The notes: a model not told the origin generated them from the sequence alone. A DNA stretch of 64,000 bases from Echinostoma caproni (GCA_900618425.1 UZAN01040045.1:14192-78191), one strand, 5' to 3'; shown: positions 11,952 to 25,728, numbered from the stretch's first letter. A program made the numbers and translations.

Positions 11952-14900
11952 CTACAGCAATCGGAGATACATCCGTAGGCCAAACACAAACTGAGAAACT
12001 AAGCAATGGCAGATGTAAGTTGGTCAGAACTCTCAGGAGAAGAGGTTCATAATAAATCAGGAATATATGCCTTGTTAGATTGGAGATATTCCTGAACCAT
12101 AATACAGCTAATAATACAGCCAATAGGTTTTGTTCAGTGAATGGAATTGAAGGTGGGATTGAGTTTGGTACGAAGAGAGCAGCATATTTATGATTTTGAT
12201 ATTGAATTTCGAATAGGGAGCTCCTGAAATTATTTTTTTCCTTGGATGGTTTCCATGTGCATCTGGTTTGCCAGTTTTATCTACATGTTGATGTTTGTTT
12301 CACTCAAATGCACCTATTAGTGCTATACACATTGTATACATCGCAATACAGCTGTTGTAATAGGGACAGTGAGAACATTTCACTAATAATATATAAACTC
12401 TCAGCAAGTAAACAGACAACACTTGTTGTGCTTGCTTCCGAATACATGACTTTCCCTTGCATGTCATTTCTTCTGTTAGATGCATCAATGAACACCAATT
12501 GATGTGAAACTTTCTAAACTGACAGATCATTCTGTTGGAAGGTGAAAAACCTACAGTTTCGGAGATAAATTATTCATTTAGTAGGATACAGTCACGATGA
12601 ATGTCATGATATTATTTTTTCTTAACCAGGTGTTTATGTTCGTCAGATCTATGAACATGATCTGGAGGTAAATAAATAAACTGGAATTATTTTACAAAGC
12701 CAAAATGATTAGCGTAATTATCTCCACAAAATACTACTTCGCAGAAGTGGCATGTCTTACAATAAACAAAATAAACATCTGAAATGATGACAATAATTTG
12801 TTCATACGCAAGGAAAACAAGTCCGTGTGGGAAACACAAATTGGATCTTGTTTCCACTTAAAAACATGTTCTGTCTGTCTAGTCAGGTTTCTGCTTCTTT
12901 TTGCGCGGATATGTTTATTTGACCTAAATACGTCAGACCGGGGTAAAGCGCGTTTATTACAGCCATGTCTGTAGTCACCTGTCAAGGTGGATAAGAGTGA
13001 GAACTTAAGAGATACATTATTGCTAAACAGTGAAAACCAAAACACGGTGGATTTTGAGAAAAGTAAGCGTGTAAAATCCTAACATAAGAATAAAACGCAA
13101 CAATTCGATTTGTGCACCGTTTTAATTCGTTTAAGACAAAAAATACTGGACGCCATTTACTTCGTCACTGTAGTCTACCACACGTATTGCAGAGATCAAA
13201 TAATTTAGGAAGAAGAAATAATAACCATTTTTCATTAGCTAATACCCAAAATAAAATGTTATGCAATCGGAAAGCAGAACACCGGGATCATTGCGACACT
13301 GTGAGATGTTTTCCGTGAGTCCTTGACACAGAGCACCTAGCTTCGTACATTGGAGGTGTCAGTTAAATTGCTTTTGATTTCAAGTGATCCGTATTTTACT
13401 CGTGCACGCTCCGGAAAAGGTGATTCTTCAAGCCGCAATTGATTGAAAATGGCTATCTTGCGAGATATTATTGGTGCTATTATTAGTACCTGTCAGAGAG
13501 AACAAAAGAAAGATAATTATAACGGTCAACCAGAAAGTAGTCCTCGCTGGATTGTTTAGTTATTATTGTTTAGTTAGTAAATGGTTGCACCTAAATTGAA
13601 TCATTTTTAACTTTTGTTCCATGATTTTTATTATATGTTTCACAGTTTTGTGTTTCTCGTCCTGTATTCCATCAAATTCAAAAGTTAAACAGCGAGACCT
13701 TACAAAACCGTCGATGCTGAAGGTGTGAGCAGCCGTTTTGCCTTACAATGGTCGCAATGATTGATAAACTATGACAGCAACGTTAGGACTATGCAGTGAG
13801 TAAAACATCAATCCCCAACTGCACTCCAGTGTGTTCTATGTAGCAACCAGAGATACGTGTGATTTACCGTTTCCATCGAGAAACATTAGAAATTTACTAT
13901 TCCCGGCTTCTGACAGTTTTTCTATTATACCTCAATTTTATCTTGCCGTTAGTTGACAGATTTGAGCTGAATAATTTATTCGATCCTTTGAAAACTTTTT
14001 AAAGTTTATACGTTGTTCTGATCCAATCAAATTGAATAAATAAATCTCCCCGAGGATTTAAATGGGAATCTGAATGAAACAAGCGCATTATATTTCAACC
14101 TTTGAGTATATTTGGATTACATTCTTGCAAACAAAATACCTTTCATTGCGATTTAACAATATTTTCAAAATAGGTTGCACATCCTAAATGGTCACTAACA
14201 CTGTGAGCCTTGCATATGAAATCAAAGGTTTCAACTGATCTTCAATGAACAAAAGATAAAAAGCAGCGTAGGATGCGTTTTATCTGAACACAAAAAAACA
14301 ACATAGCCAGGGAATGCGTATAAAAAATGATTAATTCATCCATTTGTAAGACCTAAAAAGGGTTAATGAACAAAGCCTATTTAATAGCAGAAGATTCCGA
14401 CATGAGATTTCCTTAGGTCTCAATGGCGACCGACCTTTGCCAAAACATCATTCTTTCTGACAGTTGTGTAAACAGCGCTGTTGATTGTTCTTTCTCCCAT
14501 GTTTGGTAAAATTTGAAAGCCAAACAGTTGAACTAATCTCCAGAACGATTCCTGCCGAATAATCAAAACCACATAACCACAATCAATAGATTTACGTTTC
14601 ATTTATTGCATATTTTTGGACCAGATGAGCAAAGGCCCATTCAGTGTAATCTATATAAGATCATCTAATCAATCAGAAGCAAATCGACATCTCGCAACAG
14701 CATATGCTTGGACTCTGAGGAAGAAAACGTCTAGTTGTGGTAGTAAGTTTTCAGGGCTTTTCATTCACTCGAATAAAAGGTCTAACACCATTCTTCAAAT
14801 TCAGTATACTATTATTCCAACACGTATTGCAACTGGTAGAAAGTGTAGCAAACACTTACCTTTATTCCTCTATTTTCTCGCGATCTTCCTGTGTTTGACC

Positions 14901-15208
14901 ATTTTCTCTCAATTCTCACAACCATCGATCGATAATTTTATTGACTATTTTCAACCACATTTTATTAAGTAAGAAAACTGCTTTTCAAAACCAATTCCTA
15001 TACGCACTGCTTATCACATGTGTGGTAAATCAACAAGGGTTACAACCTAGAGACACTTTTAACTGCCTACCTCTCCTCATGATGACAAAGTAAAGATAGA
15101 ATATGTCAAGGTGCACAGTAAATCTCAACATCAATAAATATAGATGGTTCATTCAATGCAAATTCCATTTTCAGCTGCAAGTATAAGAATGGCCAGACGG
15201 TAGGTTAC
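11952..15208. other. No recognised gene or repeat
   Basis: AT-rich sequence. Open frames at 12242-12530 exist on both strands and appear to be chance. An acceptor-like site near 12982 on the minus strand (CTTGACAG) precedes 28 open codons, too little to call. An open frame at 14616-14972 (plus) has no motif. Confidence 0.35.
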
Positions 15209-15312
15209 TGGATATGCAAACCTATCGAGCGGTGTGGACCGCCAAACCATTGTTGTATTTCTGAGAAATTTTGTGCAGTCATTCATATAGTACTCATCAT
15301 AGCATAATTCAC
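15209..15312 (-). CDS. Candidate small internal exon, unassigned
   Basis: An acceptor (CCAAGTTATTCGTTGCAG) precedes 104 bp open in one frame, ending at a possible donor (GTAACC, 15208). It runs from phase 1 to phase 0. The translation contains ELCYDEYYMNDCTKFLRN, with two cysteines and an N-glycosylation-type sequon (NTT) just after, which could suggest an extracellular segment. The same frame stays open through the assumed donor to 15149, so the exon end is uncertain. No family is recognised. Confidence 0.25.
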
Positions 15313-16832
15313 CTGCAACGAATAACTTGGAAACCACCATCTCTGCAGAGATTCCTCTGCGGGGTTCCGTCTACATAGCTTAACTGATCTGATTTAACAG
15401 AGAGTTGTCACTGTCTCCCTTCTTTACTTTCGGGCAAGATGAACTGACGAATGAGCACCAAGGTAAATATCTAAACAGAAATGATTTTTTAATTCTGGTC
15501 GGTACTGGTTTGGGCCCGTTGGTACGTTAACAACACACTACTTTCATGCCAGGATCCAATATATGAAGTGGCGGAGTTCTGATGGATGAATCTGATAAGA
15601 GAAAAACTGCAGTCAGGTGGTTTCTGAATGACAATTTAACTGGATGAACTATGATATGTATGGGAAGATGAAGATGATTGGAAAAATCTGAAGCAATAAG
15701 AGAAATTCATTCGCGTTCACAGGGATCAATGATGATTTTTTGCATAAAGAGCAAAATGGATGTGAACTGATGAATTGAAGATGTTCATACAGCTGTTTTG
15801 ATTTTGTAGGATCTTTCTAAGGCATATTTATCAATCCAAATGAAGATGGAATCCCGAAAACGAATGGGTTACTAGAATTCTAGCCTTTTCACATCCCCAT
15901 GTGAGATGAGTTAAGATGATCTATAGATTTGATACCGGCAACCAGCTTGGAAGGATAGACTGTGTTAAACCTTATTTCCTAGCTTTTTATCTCGCGCTTT
16001 CCTTACTCTGTATACCACAAAACTCATTGTTTTTGTTTTTTATTTAAATCTTCGTAATCCTCAGACTAAACAAATGGTAACATTTACCCATAGGGAAAAT
16101 TTACGAAGGTATACCCGGTATACAAGTTAAAACTTTTTGGTAGAATTTTCCAAGACAAACGTAGTTCGCAATTTTAGTAAATCCCATCTTCTACTTGGAA
16201 TACGTCACGGCCGTTTTACATCAATAATAATAATATTATTTAAATGGCAGTAAAGTATCAAACAAGCGGAACTTACTGGAACACATATGTCACTTACATC
16301 AACATTGCCACCTGAATTGAAAGTATGGAAATATCGCATAGAAGTGGTAAACATTTTAGGCATTCTTCATCAAAAACAATGATAACATAAATAATACTGT
16401 TCGCTTATAAACGGAGAGAACCCCGATAAAGTGGTTATAACCTGTAATGATCGTTGCGTTGATTTCCTCAGACGGTTGAATCATTATTCTTAAGTGTCAC
16501 TTGATCACAGATTGAATCCGAAGGTTTTTTGATTCTTCACATACAAATCGAAAAAATCCATGAAACCAAAAATAGCTCTTTCATAAAGATGAACCCCAGT
16601 TGGTGAAAACTTTCAATTATTTATTCCGCTATGATTTTGTTGAATTCTGTTGCACGTTTTTTCACTTTTTTCTAAGCTCTTATTCTCTATTCGGAGTATG
16701 AGCGAGAGATGGAATATCGTCTTTAGTTTTTTTACGGTGACAAGCTTGAAATAGCCCTTTCGATTGTTATAAGTAAATCAAGCATTCTCCCTAGGAGTGA
16801 AACCCACGCCCAAGATTCCCTGGAACCTCTGA
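15313..16832. other. No recognised gene or repeat
   Basis: AT-rich sequence without long open frames or recognisable elements. From about 16741 it contains sequence related to the flank of the 16833-17062 repeat. Confidence 0.35.
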
Positions 16833-17062
16833 ACAATCAAACGGGCTTTATCCAAGCTTTCCACCGTAAAAATAATTCAGCCATTCGCAGAAGGTGATGA
16901 CCGTCGACTGTGCAGCTCAAGGGTAAGGGTTGGAAGTCCAAACCCGAAAATTTGCAGTTGGAGTCCTGACAGGGAAACAAAAAGTACGCACTGTTGACGA
17001 GTCCCAAACAGGGAGAAATAGATGCCCAGTGTTCTTTTTCGGTTATCACAAACATTTCCATC
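16833..17062 (-). repeat. Dispersed repeat, copy 1 of a near-identical inverted pair
   Basis: From 16841 to 17062 this is the reverse complement of 25499-25720, with a single base difference in 222 positions. The similarity continues a further eight bases on the left with one mismatch. Outside, the left flank is only loosely alike (an AAGCTTG / TTCGATTGTT pair appears in both) and the right flank is unrelated. Two minus-strand frames stay open across it, one containing LRMAELFLRWKAW and another through the same bases. It contains a short hairpin (GGGTTGGA...TCCAAACCC). No known family is recognised. Confidence 0.9.
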
Positions 17063-17918
17063 GCATTCAAATAGGGAATATAGTTCTTTATATTTTTTAT
17101 CTAAAAGATAGAACGGTTGTTCACCGGTCCCAGTGGACACACTCATGCAGGTCCAGTCGGGAAATGTAAAGATAGAGCCTCCATGAGATTGGTTTAACTA
17201 AGGACTACCTCCAAACAAAGATCATCATTTGATTTTCAGTAGATTGCATTTTGTCATGCAGAGAACATTTGCGAATTATTCTATATGCCATGAAGATAAG
17301 ATCAAAAAGAGATGCCAGATTTCCCCACAAATGATTCGATCGTAACACTGCGTTCACAAACGCAATAGGCTTTCAGGAGTGATCACGCTCCACAATTCCC
17401 ACTTACATATTTAGGTTCATCTGTACGCAAGAAAGTAAAAAACAAAATGTACATCAACCTAATTCAAACTGTACTCCGTGCTCGAAGAGCCATGTAATTG
17501 CGCCATTATTATTCTTTTCGCCCTCTAAAGTGATTTCATGACGAATATAGATTTCGCAAATCTTGTTTGACATCATTGTCAGATGTGCACCTAATAACTA
17601 TTACCAGAGATAAAAATTTCTTACAAAACTTTTCATTATCACCACTATTGCTACCCGTTTGAGAGGTAAGCAGACAGTGGGTACTAATGTCTCTCACAAG
17701 CACTCGCTCTGCACGTCCTAATGTGTGATTTGGTGCTCCTACAAAGCTGTCTCGACAACGTCATCTCGAGTGACGCAAACGTGCAGTCGAACAAACTTAC
17801 ACCAGTTTTGTACCGCAAAATTCTATCACATTGTTACCCAACCACTTTTTTATGCGTAGCGTTGTGTAATTTTATCATGGCGACTGTTACACACGGATAT
17901 TTTACAATGTTCACCATA

Positions 17919-18659
17919 TTAGGTTGTTGCATAAGTTCCCGCCGTTGCAATGAACTATTTGTTCTACAAAGACGTTTTGCTGTTTGACAAAGTGTTATAC
18001 ATCATCAGAAAGCCCGTACTGTGATCTACATGAATAAACTAATTGCTTTTTGCCTATATTCATTTTTGTCTTTTTTAGCCCAGTCAAATGAATTGTCAAG
18101 TGCACAAAAAGTCGCACTTTCGACACTTACTTCTTTTCGCCTTGAATCGAGCTCAAAAATCGAGTGAAGCTACCAGAGATATTTGTGCCGTGTATGGAGA
18201 AGATGCTATAGCTTATAAAACTGCTTGGACTTAGTTTGCCAGGTTCAAACACGTTAATTTTGACTTCAACGACGCTCCTTGTTCTGGAAGACCAGTCGAA
18301 ACAGACAAGGACCAACTCAGGGAGCTTCCCATCTCTTCCGCTGTCTTTCAAATGAAATGAGTGGTCTTAGCTTCCAAAATGATGATCATCTTGAGATTTG
18401 GCTCAACAACTTCTTCGCTACTCGACCTAAGTATTTCTGGCGAAATGAAATCAACACACTGGGGGAAAGAAGGGAAGAAGTAGTGAAAAATGATGGAAAG
18501 CACATAATGCATAAANAAAAGTGTTATTATTTTTGCCGTTAGATTTTATGATTTTAATCAAAATATAGTTGACTGAGTCATTATTTCCGTTGTTGAAATT
18601 TTTTGATTTTTTTGAAAATAAATGTTCAAAAGACGGTTGAAACTTATGTAACAACCAAA
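17919..18659 (+). mobile_element. Mariner transposon, internally deleted, with TA target duplication
   Basis: The element begins TTAGGTTGTTGCATAAGTT and ends with an imperfect inverted copy (AACTTATGTAACAACCAAA), both typical mariner ends, and is flanked on each side by TA (17917-17918 and 18660-18661). From 18088 the plus strand encodes a mariner transposase N-terminus: LLLFALNRAQKSSEATRDI, CAVYGEDAIA, then FARFKHVNFDFNDAPCSGRP (the linker after the helix-turn-helix). One premature stop stands where the conserved W of the KWF motif is expected. The C-terminus follows in another frame (IWLNNFFATRPKYFWRNEI, then ERREEVVKNDGKHI). The part between, holding the catalytic D,D34D core, is missing. 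At 741 bp it compares with about 1.3 kb for a full element. One N lies at 18515. It cannot be autonomous. Confidence 0.92.
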
Positions 18660-21600
18660 TAATGGGGTGAAATAATGAGATGATTATTTAAAATACTGGG
18701 TGTGTCATTCCAACAGTTGCGATTGAAACACGACTGGAGTTCTTTTCCAACTAAACAATAAAAATTGTCGTGCACTGCTGCTGACTGTAAATTAACAAGC
18801 CTCACTCTGGTTGTATCTGAAATCAGAACCGGTACGGTATAGCATAGCTAAATCTTCGGCCGGCGCAGTACCAAAGCTATTATATTTATGCTCCTTTGGG
18901 TTCACCACCTCCAGTTCCAGTTCATAAGTTCCTGGGTCCCATGATTGCCAAACTGGTTCTCGTGTCTATTAAGGTTATCATATTTACTGTTTTGTACACT
19001 GTGGACTGTGATCGTGAGGAACAATTTATTAAACCAATGATCTGGATGTCCTGAGGTCCTGAACACTGCTGAACCCATATTTTTCATTTCAGTATTTCTC
19101 CGAGGGACGTTCTATTGCCACAAACCCCTTTCTAAAATTTGAATGTGAATTTCCAAATTCAATACGAAAAGAAATTAAAAATAATTTTATCACCACACAT
19201 GTTGCATGGGTAAATCAACAACGGTTTGATTCATAAGGATAACCTTAGCTTTTTGCACTGTTTGAAAAAATGGTAGACACCAAATCAATTAAGTTTTATT
19301 TCTATTCATTGGAAACTTGTAACTGCTTAAAGCGTCAAAAACGACTTCACCCATTTGAACTCACAATCTCCATCTATCCTCCAAGTGACATGCAAAATAA
19401 GTGTATAAGGCACGAAAGTGTGACTCAATTTTTGTGGTATATGCACTTTAAAAGGGATGTAAATAGATAAAGGTATGTTATCACTTGTGGAATATGAATA
19501 GCATTAGAGCGTTTGGTTATATAGAATTTTGGAAAGGAAAGCAACGCAGTTGAAATTTTGTTATTTTTGTTGTTGAATAACTGAAAACAATGGCGGAGGA
19601 AAAAAATGCACCCATTCTATGTGAAACAAAAGGGAAAGTATTTTGATGACGTAGGAATAAAGGTATGGTTACATACAACTGATTCCAGAAAAATCTGTGT
19701 ACAAGAAAATGGTTCTCTGTAAAAAAAAATGCATCAACGCATTGGTGATGTATCTGTGAGTCATAAATTTGCTCTATCAGTAGCTTGAACCTGGGTAATC
19801 GTGATAAAATAGCCTTAGGCAAACTTATACGAAGTGTCTATGTCCATCAATGCGTGTGAATGGTGAGCTTACAATATGCTTGAACGGGACAAAACATTGG
19901 GATGTATGGGATTAAATGAATTGGTGGAGGTGAGAACATCCCAGTAGGGAGCTAAATAGATATGAAGACCATGACAGATAGGGGGGGCAATGTAGAATGT
20001 TACGTCTGCCGAAATTTGTGCACTTGCCTGTGAATTAGCTTTGTTAGTGTATACTATGTTGTTGATGTGGGACCGTATCAATCATTTTTCATGATCGACT
20101 GTTGAAAATCGTATCATGCTGTTATTATTTCTCGTAGGCTTTCGAAGCACGGGGAGAATATATCAAACGTTGAAGTGAATTTTTACGAAAACAGAACTCA
20201 TCGGGTTCATGGACACTAGTCGTTGTGTCGAGCTGCCTCGAGGCTGAACTGATTGAACAACGTTGACTTTGAGACAAACCACTGAAACCTCCGCAAAGAT
20301 CAGTTGGAGATTCTTATCAGACGGGTCACGAGCAAAACCACGTGATCAAGCAGTAATTGTCCAGCTTTGACCTCGTTGCGCAGAAATGACTTCCAAAGTA
20401 ATCCATGAAAATCGTTTGATGAAAGTGAGTTCATTGGCAAGGATAGCTAAATATGCNACCCAAAATAGTAAGATGTATAGCACACTTTCCTACTTCTCAA
20501 ACTTCGCCTTTATGAGGCCTAACCATCTTGCAATAGACGGGAAAAAGATAAAATATGATATACATCACGCGTCGTGTTTGAAACGGGTTACATTAATTAA
20601 GGGTGACAGTGGTGGTCAAAATGAATACCAAGCAGATAATAAGTACAAACAAGCACGTTTTCAGGNTGAACAAGGCAACAGATAAGGACCACAGTCGAGA
20701 TTGGAATGATCAATTGTTTATGCTCAGTATGCTTCATTATTTTACATTACATTACATTTTCACCCTGTGAATTGCTCTTGTTTCCCAGTGAGAGGCAGAA
20801 GCAAATTCCTTTGACCGGGTAACCAAGTGCAGATTGTATGGCTGCCAGCAAACAACAGATATTCGCAGTAATTGTGTTATATAATTATGAATATATCAAG
20901 AATGAATACTGCCTTAATTTATTAGGTATAACTTGATCATGGAATAAAACAGCTGACCAGAATCATCTTTAAGATACCTACTCAATTAGAGAGAAGGGAT
21001 CTGTTCCCTTTGAAAGTTCTGAATTAACTATATTCGACTTTAAATTCATTAAGTATTTCATTCATAAGCAACAATTAATAAGGGTTTGTAGCATTTATAG
21101 GATAATCGGCTCCAAGTTGACGTTCGTGATATTGTTGGGATTTTCTAGGCTCTTTCACGAAGAGGTTATTTAGCCTTATTTGAGAACCGCTTCACAACGT
21201 GATTCCTCGCTGCCAGTTTCCATGTCGCCTAGTTGAACAGTCTAGTAATATCATTCAAACCGTATTTCTTACCCATCCATGGCTTAGAATCTCGACTCTA
21301 AACACTGAATAGTAGATTATCCTGACTACGGTTTTCCTCAGCCGACTTCTGCTTAGTTTACACCGAAGTACATAACAATATAATAAAGGCTCTTTTATCA
21401 GTCTTTCCTGCGCAAACATAATTATTTTTTTAATTCCTTGAATAAATTGGACAGGATAGTATTTTCCAGGAGCATTACCAAAACGTTAGATCGTAACGTG
21501 TTGAACCTTTTCTGTTGTTTTGCAGTTTCCGATTTCCCATGCACATTTTTGATCATGACCGTGGAATCCACACATAATTTCATTATACTTCATTTTGGAT

Positions 21601-22020
21601 AAGTTATTCCGTTAAATCTAAAATGTCGATAGATTACGCTGAAGCTGACTTTGCAATAAACGATATTTCACTTTGGGGTAGCATAAAACGCTCCGAAACA
21701 AGTGCATTATGTCAGGCAAACTGGCTTTAGTTAATTGGGCCCCTGAAAGTCGACGATTCACTGCAGCGCAATATGACATTGTTTAGTTTGACTGTTTATT
21801 GCTATAGAGCATATACACATATATCAATAAGGTCTGATGATACCATGCTATTTCGTTCCAGTCTCTTGCAGTCGACTCCTCAAAGTTACTATAAAATACA
21901 AAATTTCCTGTTTTATGTCATCTTGAAGATTAATCCTTACGAGAACAGAAATGGACGCAAAATCGTGTTTCCGAAATACTGATGATTCTCTTATTCTTTT
22001 TGGTATATAGAACTTTTCAG
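18660..22020. other. No recognised gene
   Basis: AT-rich sequence. Single unresolved bases lie at 20457 and 20666. The stretch 20100-20700 is less AT-rich and may be a degraded repeat, but no domain was read in it. Confidence 0.3.
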
Positions 22021-22324
22021 ATATTTTATTCGTAGAAATTCAGTTTATGCGAATCAGAATTCCAGAGAGAACGTGTTTTCCCATTACATTCCATTGTTAT
22101 CTTCATCTACTGGACAACCCTTATCATCGGGAACGGCGCATTATCAAAGAGTTACCTCTGTACCGTTTTGTTCTATCCGAACTCCTCAATTCACCCGTGA
22201 GTGTAAATCACTTGAAGAACAACTAATCACAAAGATACATGGCGGCTCAGGCAAATCAACTAGGCCAATCGATATTCCCTTGACGTCAACTCGAATCAGA
22301 GAACCGTCTACAAATCAAACGCAG
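22021..22324 (+). CDS. Candidate internal exon, Ser/Thr-rich, unassigned
   Basis: A good pyrimidine tract and acceptor (GAACTTTTCAG) lead into 304 bp open in one frame, closed by CAG and then GTACCT at 22325. The exon enters in phase 2 and leaves in phase 0. The protein is polar and Ser/Thr-rich, for example HYIPLLSSSTGQPLSSGTAH, then CKSLEEQLITKIHGGSGKS and RIREPSTNQTQ at the end, as in a linker of a signalling protein. Its outgoing phase fits the next plus-strand candidate (24952-25084). No family is recognised. Confidence 0.42.
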
Positions 22325-24951
22325 GTACCTTGTCCTCGTTCTGTCCCACTTTTTTTTCTTTTTTTTTTCTTTTTTGCCCTCGCGTTAGCTAAAGTGACTA
22401 GGGAACACATACTTAATCTACGTGCATGTGTACGTACGTATGTACGTCAAGATGCAGAGCATTGGTTGTATATTGTGAGAATAGACATAGAAACACACTC
22501 ACGCACATGATTACTTATCTCGACCTTTCCTTTCCCTCTCTCATCTCAACGCCAATTTAGCCTCATCCCAACAGGACTTGTGGGGTAAAAACCACTGTCC
22601 TAGATGTTCGAGACTGTAGAGCATCTGTTCTCGTGTATACACTTTTTTATCCATTGTTTCGATTGTGTGACGCATGCGACCTCCTCAAACACTGGGGCTA
22701 GCCGAGGAAAGGGCAGTGTGCGGGTAGATAAACTGATTGAAACAAAATATAAGTACTATATTCAATAAACGAGCAAACTACGTTGTGTGTCTAACTGTCT
22801 ATGTGCGTGTGTGCATGCGTGTGCCCAACAGTCTTTGTGCTTCCCCGTGGTCCCAGTACTTCGTGCTGCTTGAATTGCGTAGGCTATCCCTGGAAGACCG
22901 CAGCAATTGATGCATTGGTCCCCAGACATCAAACGTGGGCACAATGTCATAAAAACAATAATAATGTTAATGTAGGGACAGAGTGCGTGGCCAAACGGAT
23001 TGTTATTGATTTCATCAAGATGTATTTTTTCTAATTTTGCAAACTTGTTTTTAATGTATAACTTGAACGTCTCGAGTTAGATGAATTGGACAGATTCGAG
23101 ACCTCCAGAATGAACTCAAACTCGTCTACTATCTGCTCACAATAGATTTTTCTTTGAAAAGAACCACCCTGTATTACTTTTATTTTTGGTTCAAATTTAG
23201 CTGATTTAAAATTGCATACGTATTGAGTGCTTCGTCCCGTTTGATCATCAACAAACATTTTGAATGAAACAAACAATATTTCTTTTCTGCAACTTAATCT
23301 TTTAATTACGAATGATGTTCAACTTTACTGAGCAGTCTTACTTCCTCAGGATGATGATACTTGTGCATTCATTTGATCTCGAAAGTATGATGACTGGAAT
23401 TCACTGCTGCTACTTTGACCGAATTAAATGTCGCTTTCTGACAGAACGCTTAATCGTGTGCTTGTTGCCTGGAATCCTGCAAAACATATATCAGCAAAGC
23501 TAGACTTCAGATTTGATAAGTCTGAAGACAAAATCAGTTCTAAAAGCTAACCATACAAATTCTCAAATTGGACATGAAGTTCCAACAGTTTGATGGTTGG
23601 CTGATTGAGGGTTGGTCAGAGCAACAATATAATAGTTCCATTTGAGACGTTTCATTCAATGTTTTTTTTCAATACAAATGAGGATAAGTTGTGCATAAAT
23701 CTCTCAGGTGACTCATTTGATTGCATTGAGGCTTTTCATTCCCCTACCAAGTTTGTGAACAACAATCACATTTTCACAGCGGAATCCGAAGAACTTCACC
23801 TTCATACACACATACAAACTATTATGCACAAAAGTAATTTAGGAAGGCCTTTTGTCTCACATGGCTTACCACTCACCTTATATTTACTCGTCGATCCCCA
23901 TCTAGAGAGATTTCACTGACAACAGGAGATGTCAATTTTATTTCATTTTTGGTACGCACTATCACCACCCTCCGTTTTTACCCCAGTGTTATATAGATTG
24001 TTGTTTATTAGCTAAAGTAGACCAATCGACGGAAACAAGTCTGGTTCGACACTGTTATTTATCCAAACTATTTAGCCTTGTTATTTGTAAGAAAGCCCAT
24101 TGGAAATTTTGTATGAAAATGTTTATTATGGTCTTTCATTCTTTTACTTCCGTTTGATTCATTACACTATTGTAAGAGCAATGGTGAAAAAGTGCATAGA
24201 CTTCAGTCAACTGTATGACGAAAGCTGCATGTAGTTAGACCCTGTCTATGATAACTTATTGAGCAGAAGCCCTGGTAGAACACACACTTCTCAATTTAAA
24301 CTGAGCAGATCAATAGATCACAATACTCTTTCTTGTAAATCAATAAGGAAAAACTCAAATTTTTAAAAGATAGTTGAAACGTTTTGAAGACTTCTAGTAT
24401 GAATCCAGAAGAGCTTATAATCCTCCGAATTTTGGCTTCATCCCCACCTTCATATCTTACTTGTCATTGCCAAGTTGTTATTCCATGGGGAAAATGCATC
24501 AACGGATAATGGGAAAAATGTGCTTTTAATCATAACTTTGCATAAGAAAACGATAAAACTATAGTAACACATTAACTTCATCTTTCAAATCAAGACTAAG
24601 TTATTAATCTAGCAGGGACAGAAACAACTATCTTGAATAATACGGAGCTACCAGAACGTAATTTAGCAATCGGATAATATCACCAACTACCACGGGGAAA
24701 CAAGCTTACTTACGTATTTATTGTCTCCACTGACACAAATCAAAAAGCAGACAACTGTTCTTTTGTCTGTCATTTACATTTTCTCTATTATCTACTGTCT
24801 AAAAACGTTAGTGCCGTACGTGGCCTTCACGACAGCTGCGTTCGAGCTTCCGTTTTATGCACACAACTACATGCTCGCGTTTTGTGCGGAACTGATATAA
24901 AGGAATGCTCATAAACTATTTTGTTTTTCCAAATGTGGTTTCCAAGATCAG
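22325..24951. other. Putative intron or intergenic sequence; simple repeats
   Basis: Contains a T-rich tract with interspersed C (about 22350-22376), a short TACG/GTAC-rich run near 22425-22450, and a TG-rich run near 22785-22825. A minus-strand open frame at 23031-23276 looks protein-like in composition but lacks convincing splice borders, so it is not called. Confidence 0.35.
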
Positions 24952-25084
24952 GATGTTATTACGTCACGCGGTCGATTTTTCTCTATGCGCGATGAGACTG
25001 CAACTGTTTACGTCAATGAATGGTTGTTTTCATGTGGAGCACGTCGAGTCTGGATCTCGCATGCACTTAAAACTCAACAGTTTT
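24952..25084 (+). CDS. Candidate internal exon, unassigned
   Basis: After a T-rich stretch and AG (24950-24951), 133 bp are open and end at a strong donor (GTGAGT at 25085). The exon enters in phase 0, matching the end of 22021-22324, and leaves in phase 1, matching the start of 29261-29384. The predicted residues include SRGRFFSMRDETATVYVNEW and LFSCGARRVWISHALKTQQF. A second frame across the same bases is also open, so the frame choice relies on phase agreement. No domain is assigned; the aromatic and charged composition is typical of a folded protein. Confidence 0.42.
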
Positions 25085-25498
25085 GTGAGTCCCTCCCCCG
25101 ATCAACTCCGACTGCTATTTGAAGTCATTAAACAAAACAGTTGATCAGCAGGATTTTTCATAATACCTTGGACAAAGTAGAACTTCTATGTTATTTCAAA
25201 ATTGTAAAGTGCAACTAATTGCCTGTTTGCAATTTCTCTATTCACCATTCTCATTTGATCTTAGAGCGCGGGGGAAAATGATTGACGTTCATCCGTTTTG
25301 ACATTCCATGAAATTTAAACAACACTTCTCATGCAACAGGTTCTGATTTCCTTGTCGACGAATGAGTTTGAAGGCCTTACCATTTTTGTTGTAAATTTGA
25401 ATTTAATTCGTCTTTTCTGTCCTCGTTCTGCCTCCATCGTATTCCGGGGAACTATCTCTATAATAAAAAGGATGTAACATCATATGTTATTCACATGT

Positions 25499-25728
25499 GA
25501 TGGAAATGTTTGTGATAACCGAAAAAGAACACTGGGCATCTGTTTCTCCCTGTTTGGGACTCGTCAACAGTGCGTACTTTTTGTTTCCCTGTCAGGACTC
25601 CAACTGCAAATTTTCGGGTTTGGACTTCCAACCCTTACCCTTGAGCTGCACAGTCGACGGTCATCACCTTCTGCGAATGGCTGAATTATTTTTACGGTGG
25701 AAAGCTTGGATAAAGCCCGTTCGATTAA
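25499..25728 (+). repeat. Dispersed repeat, copy 2 of a near-identical inverted pair
   Basis: Positions 25499-25720 match the reverse complement of 16841-17062 with one difference, and the match continues weakly to 25728. On the plus strand it is open in two frames. Flanking sequence is unrelated on the left and only loosely similar on the right (to about 25790, where AACAATCGAAGG and CCAAGCTTG recur inverted relative to the other copy). The family is unknown. Confidence 0.9.

Noticed and set aside
12982..13045. Possible minus-strand exon after CTTGACAG
   Set aside because: Only 28 open codons, two competing frames and no clear donor.
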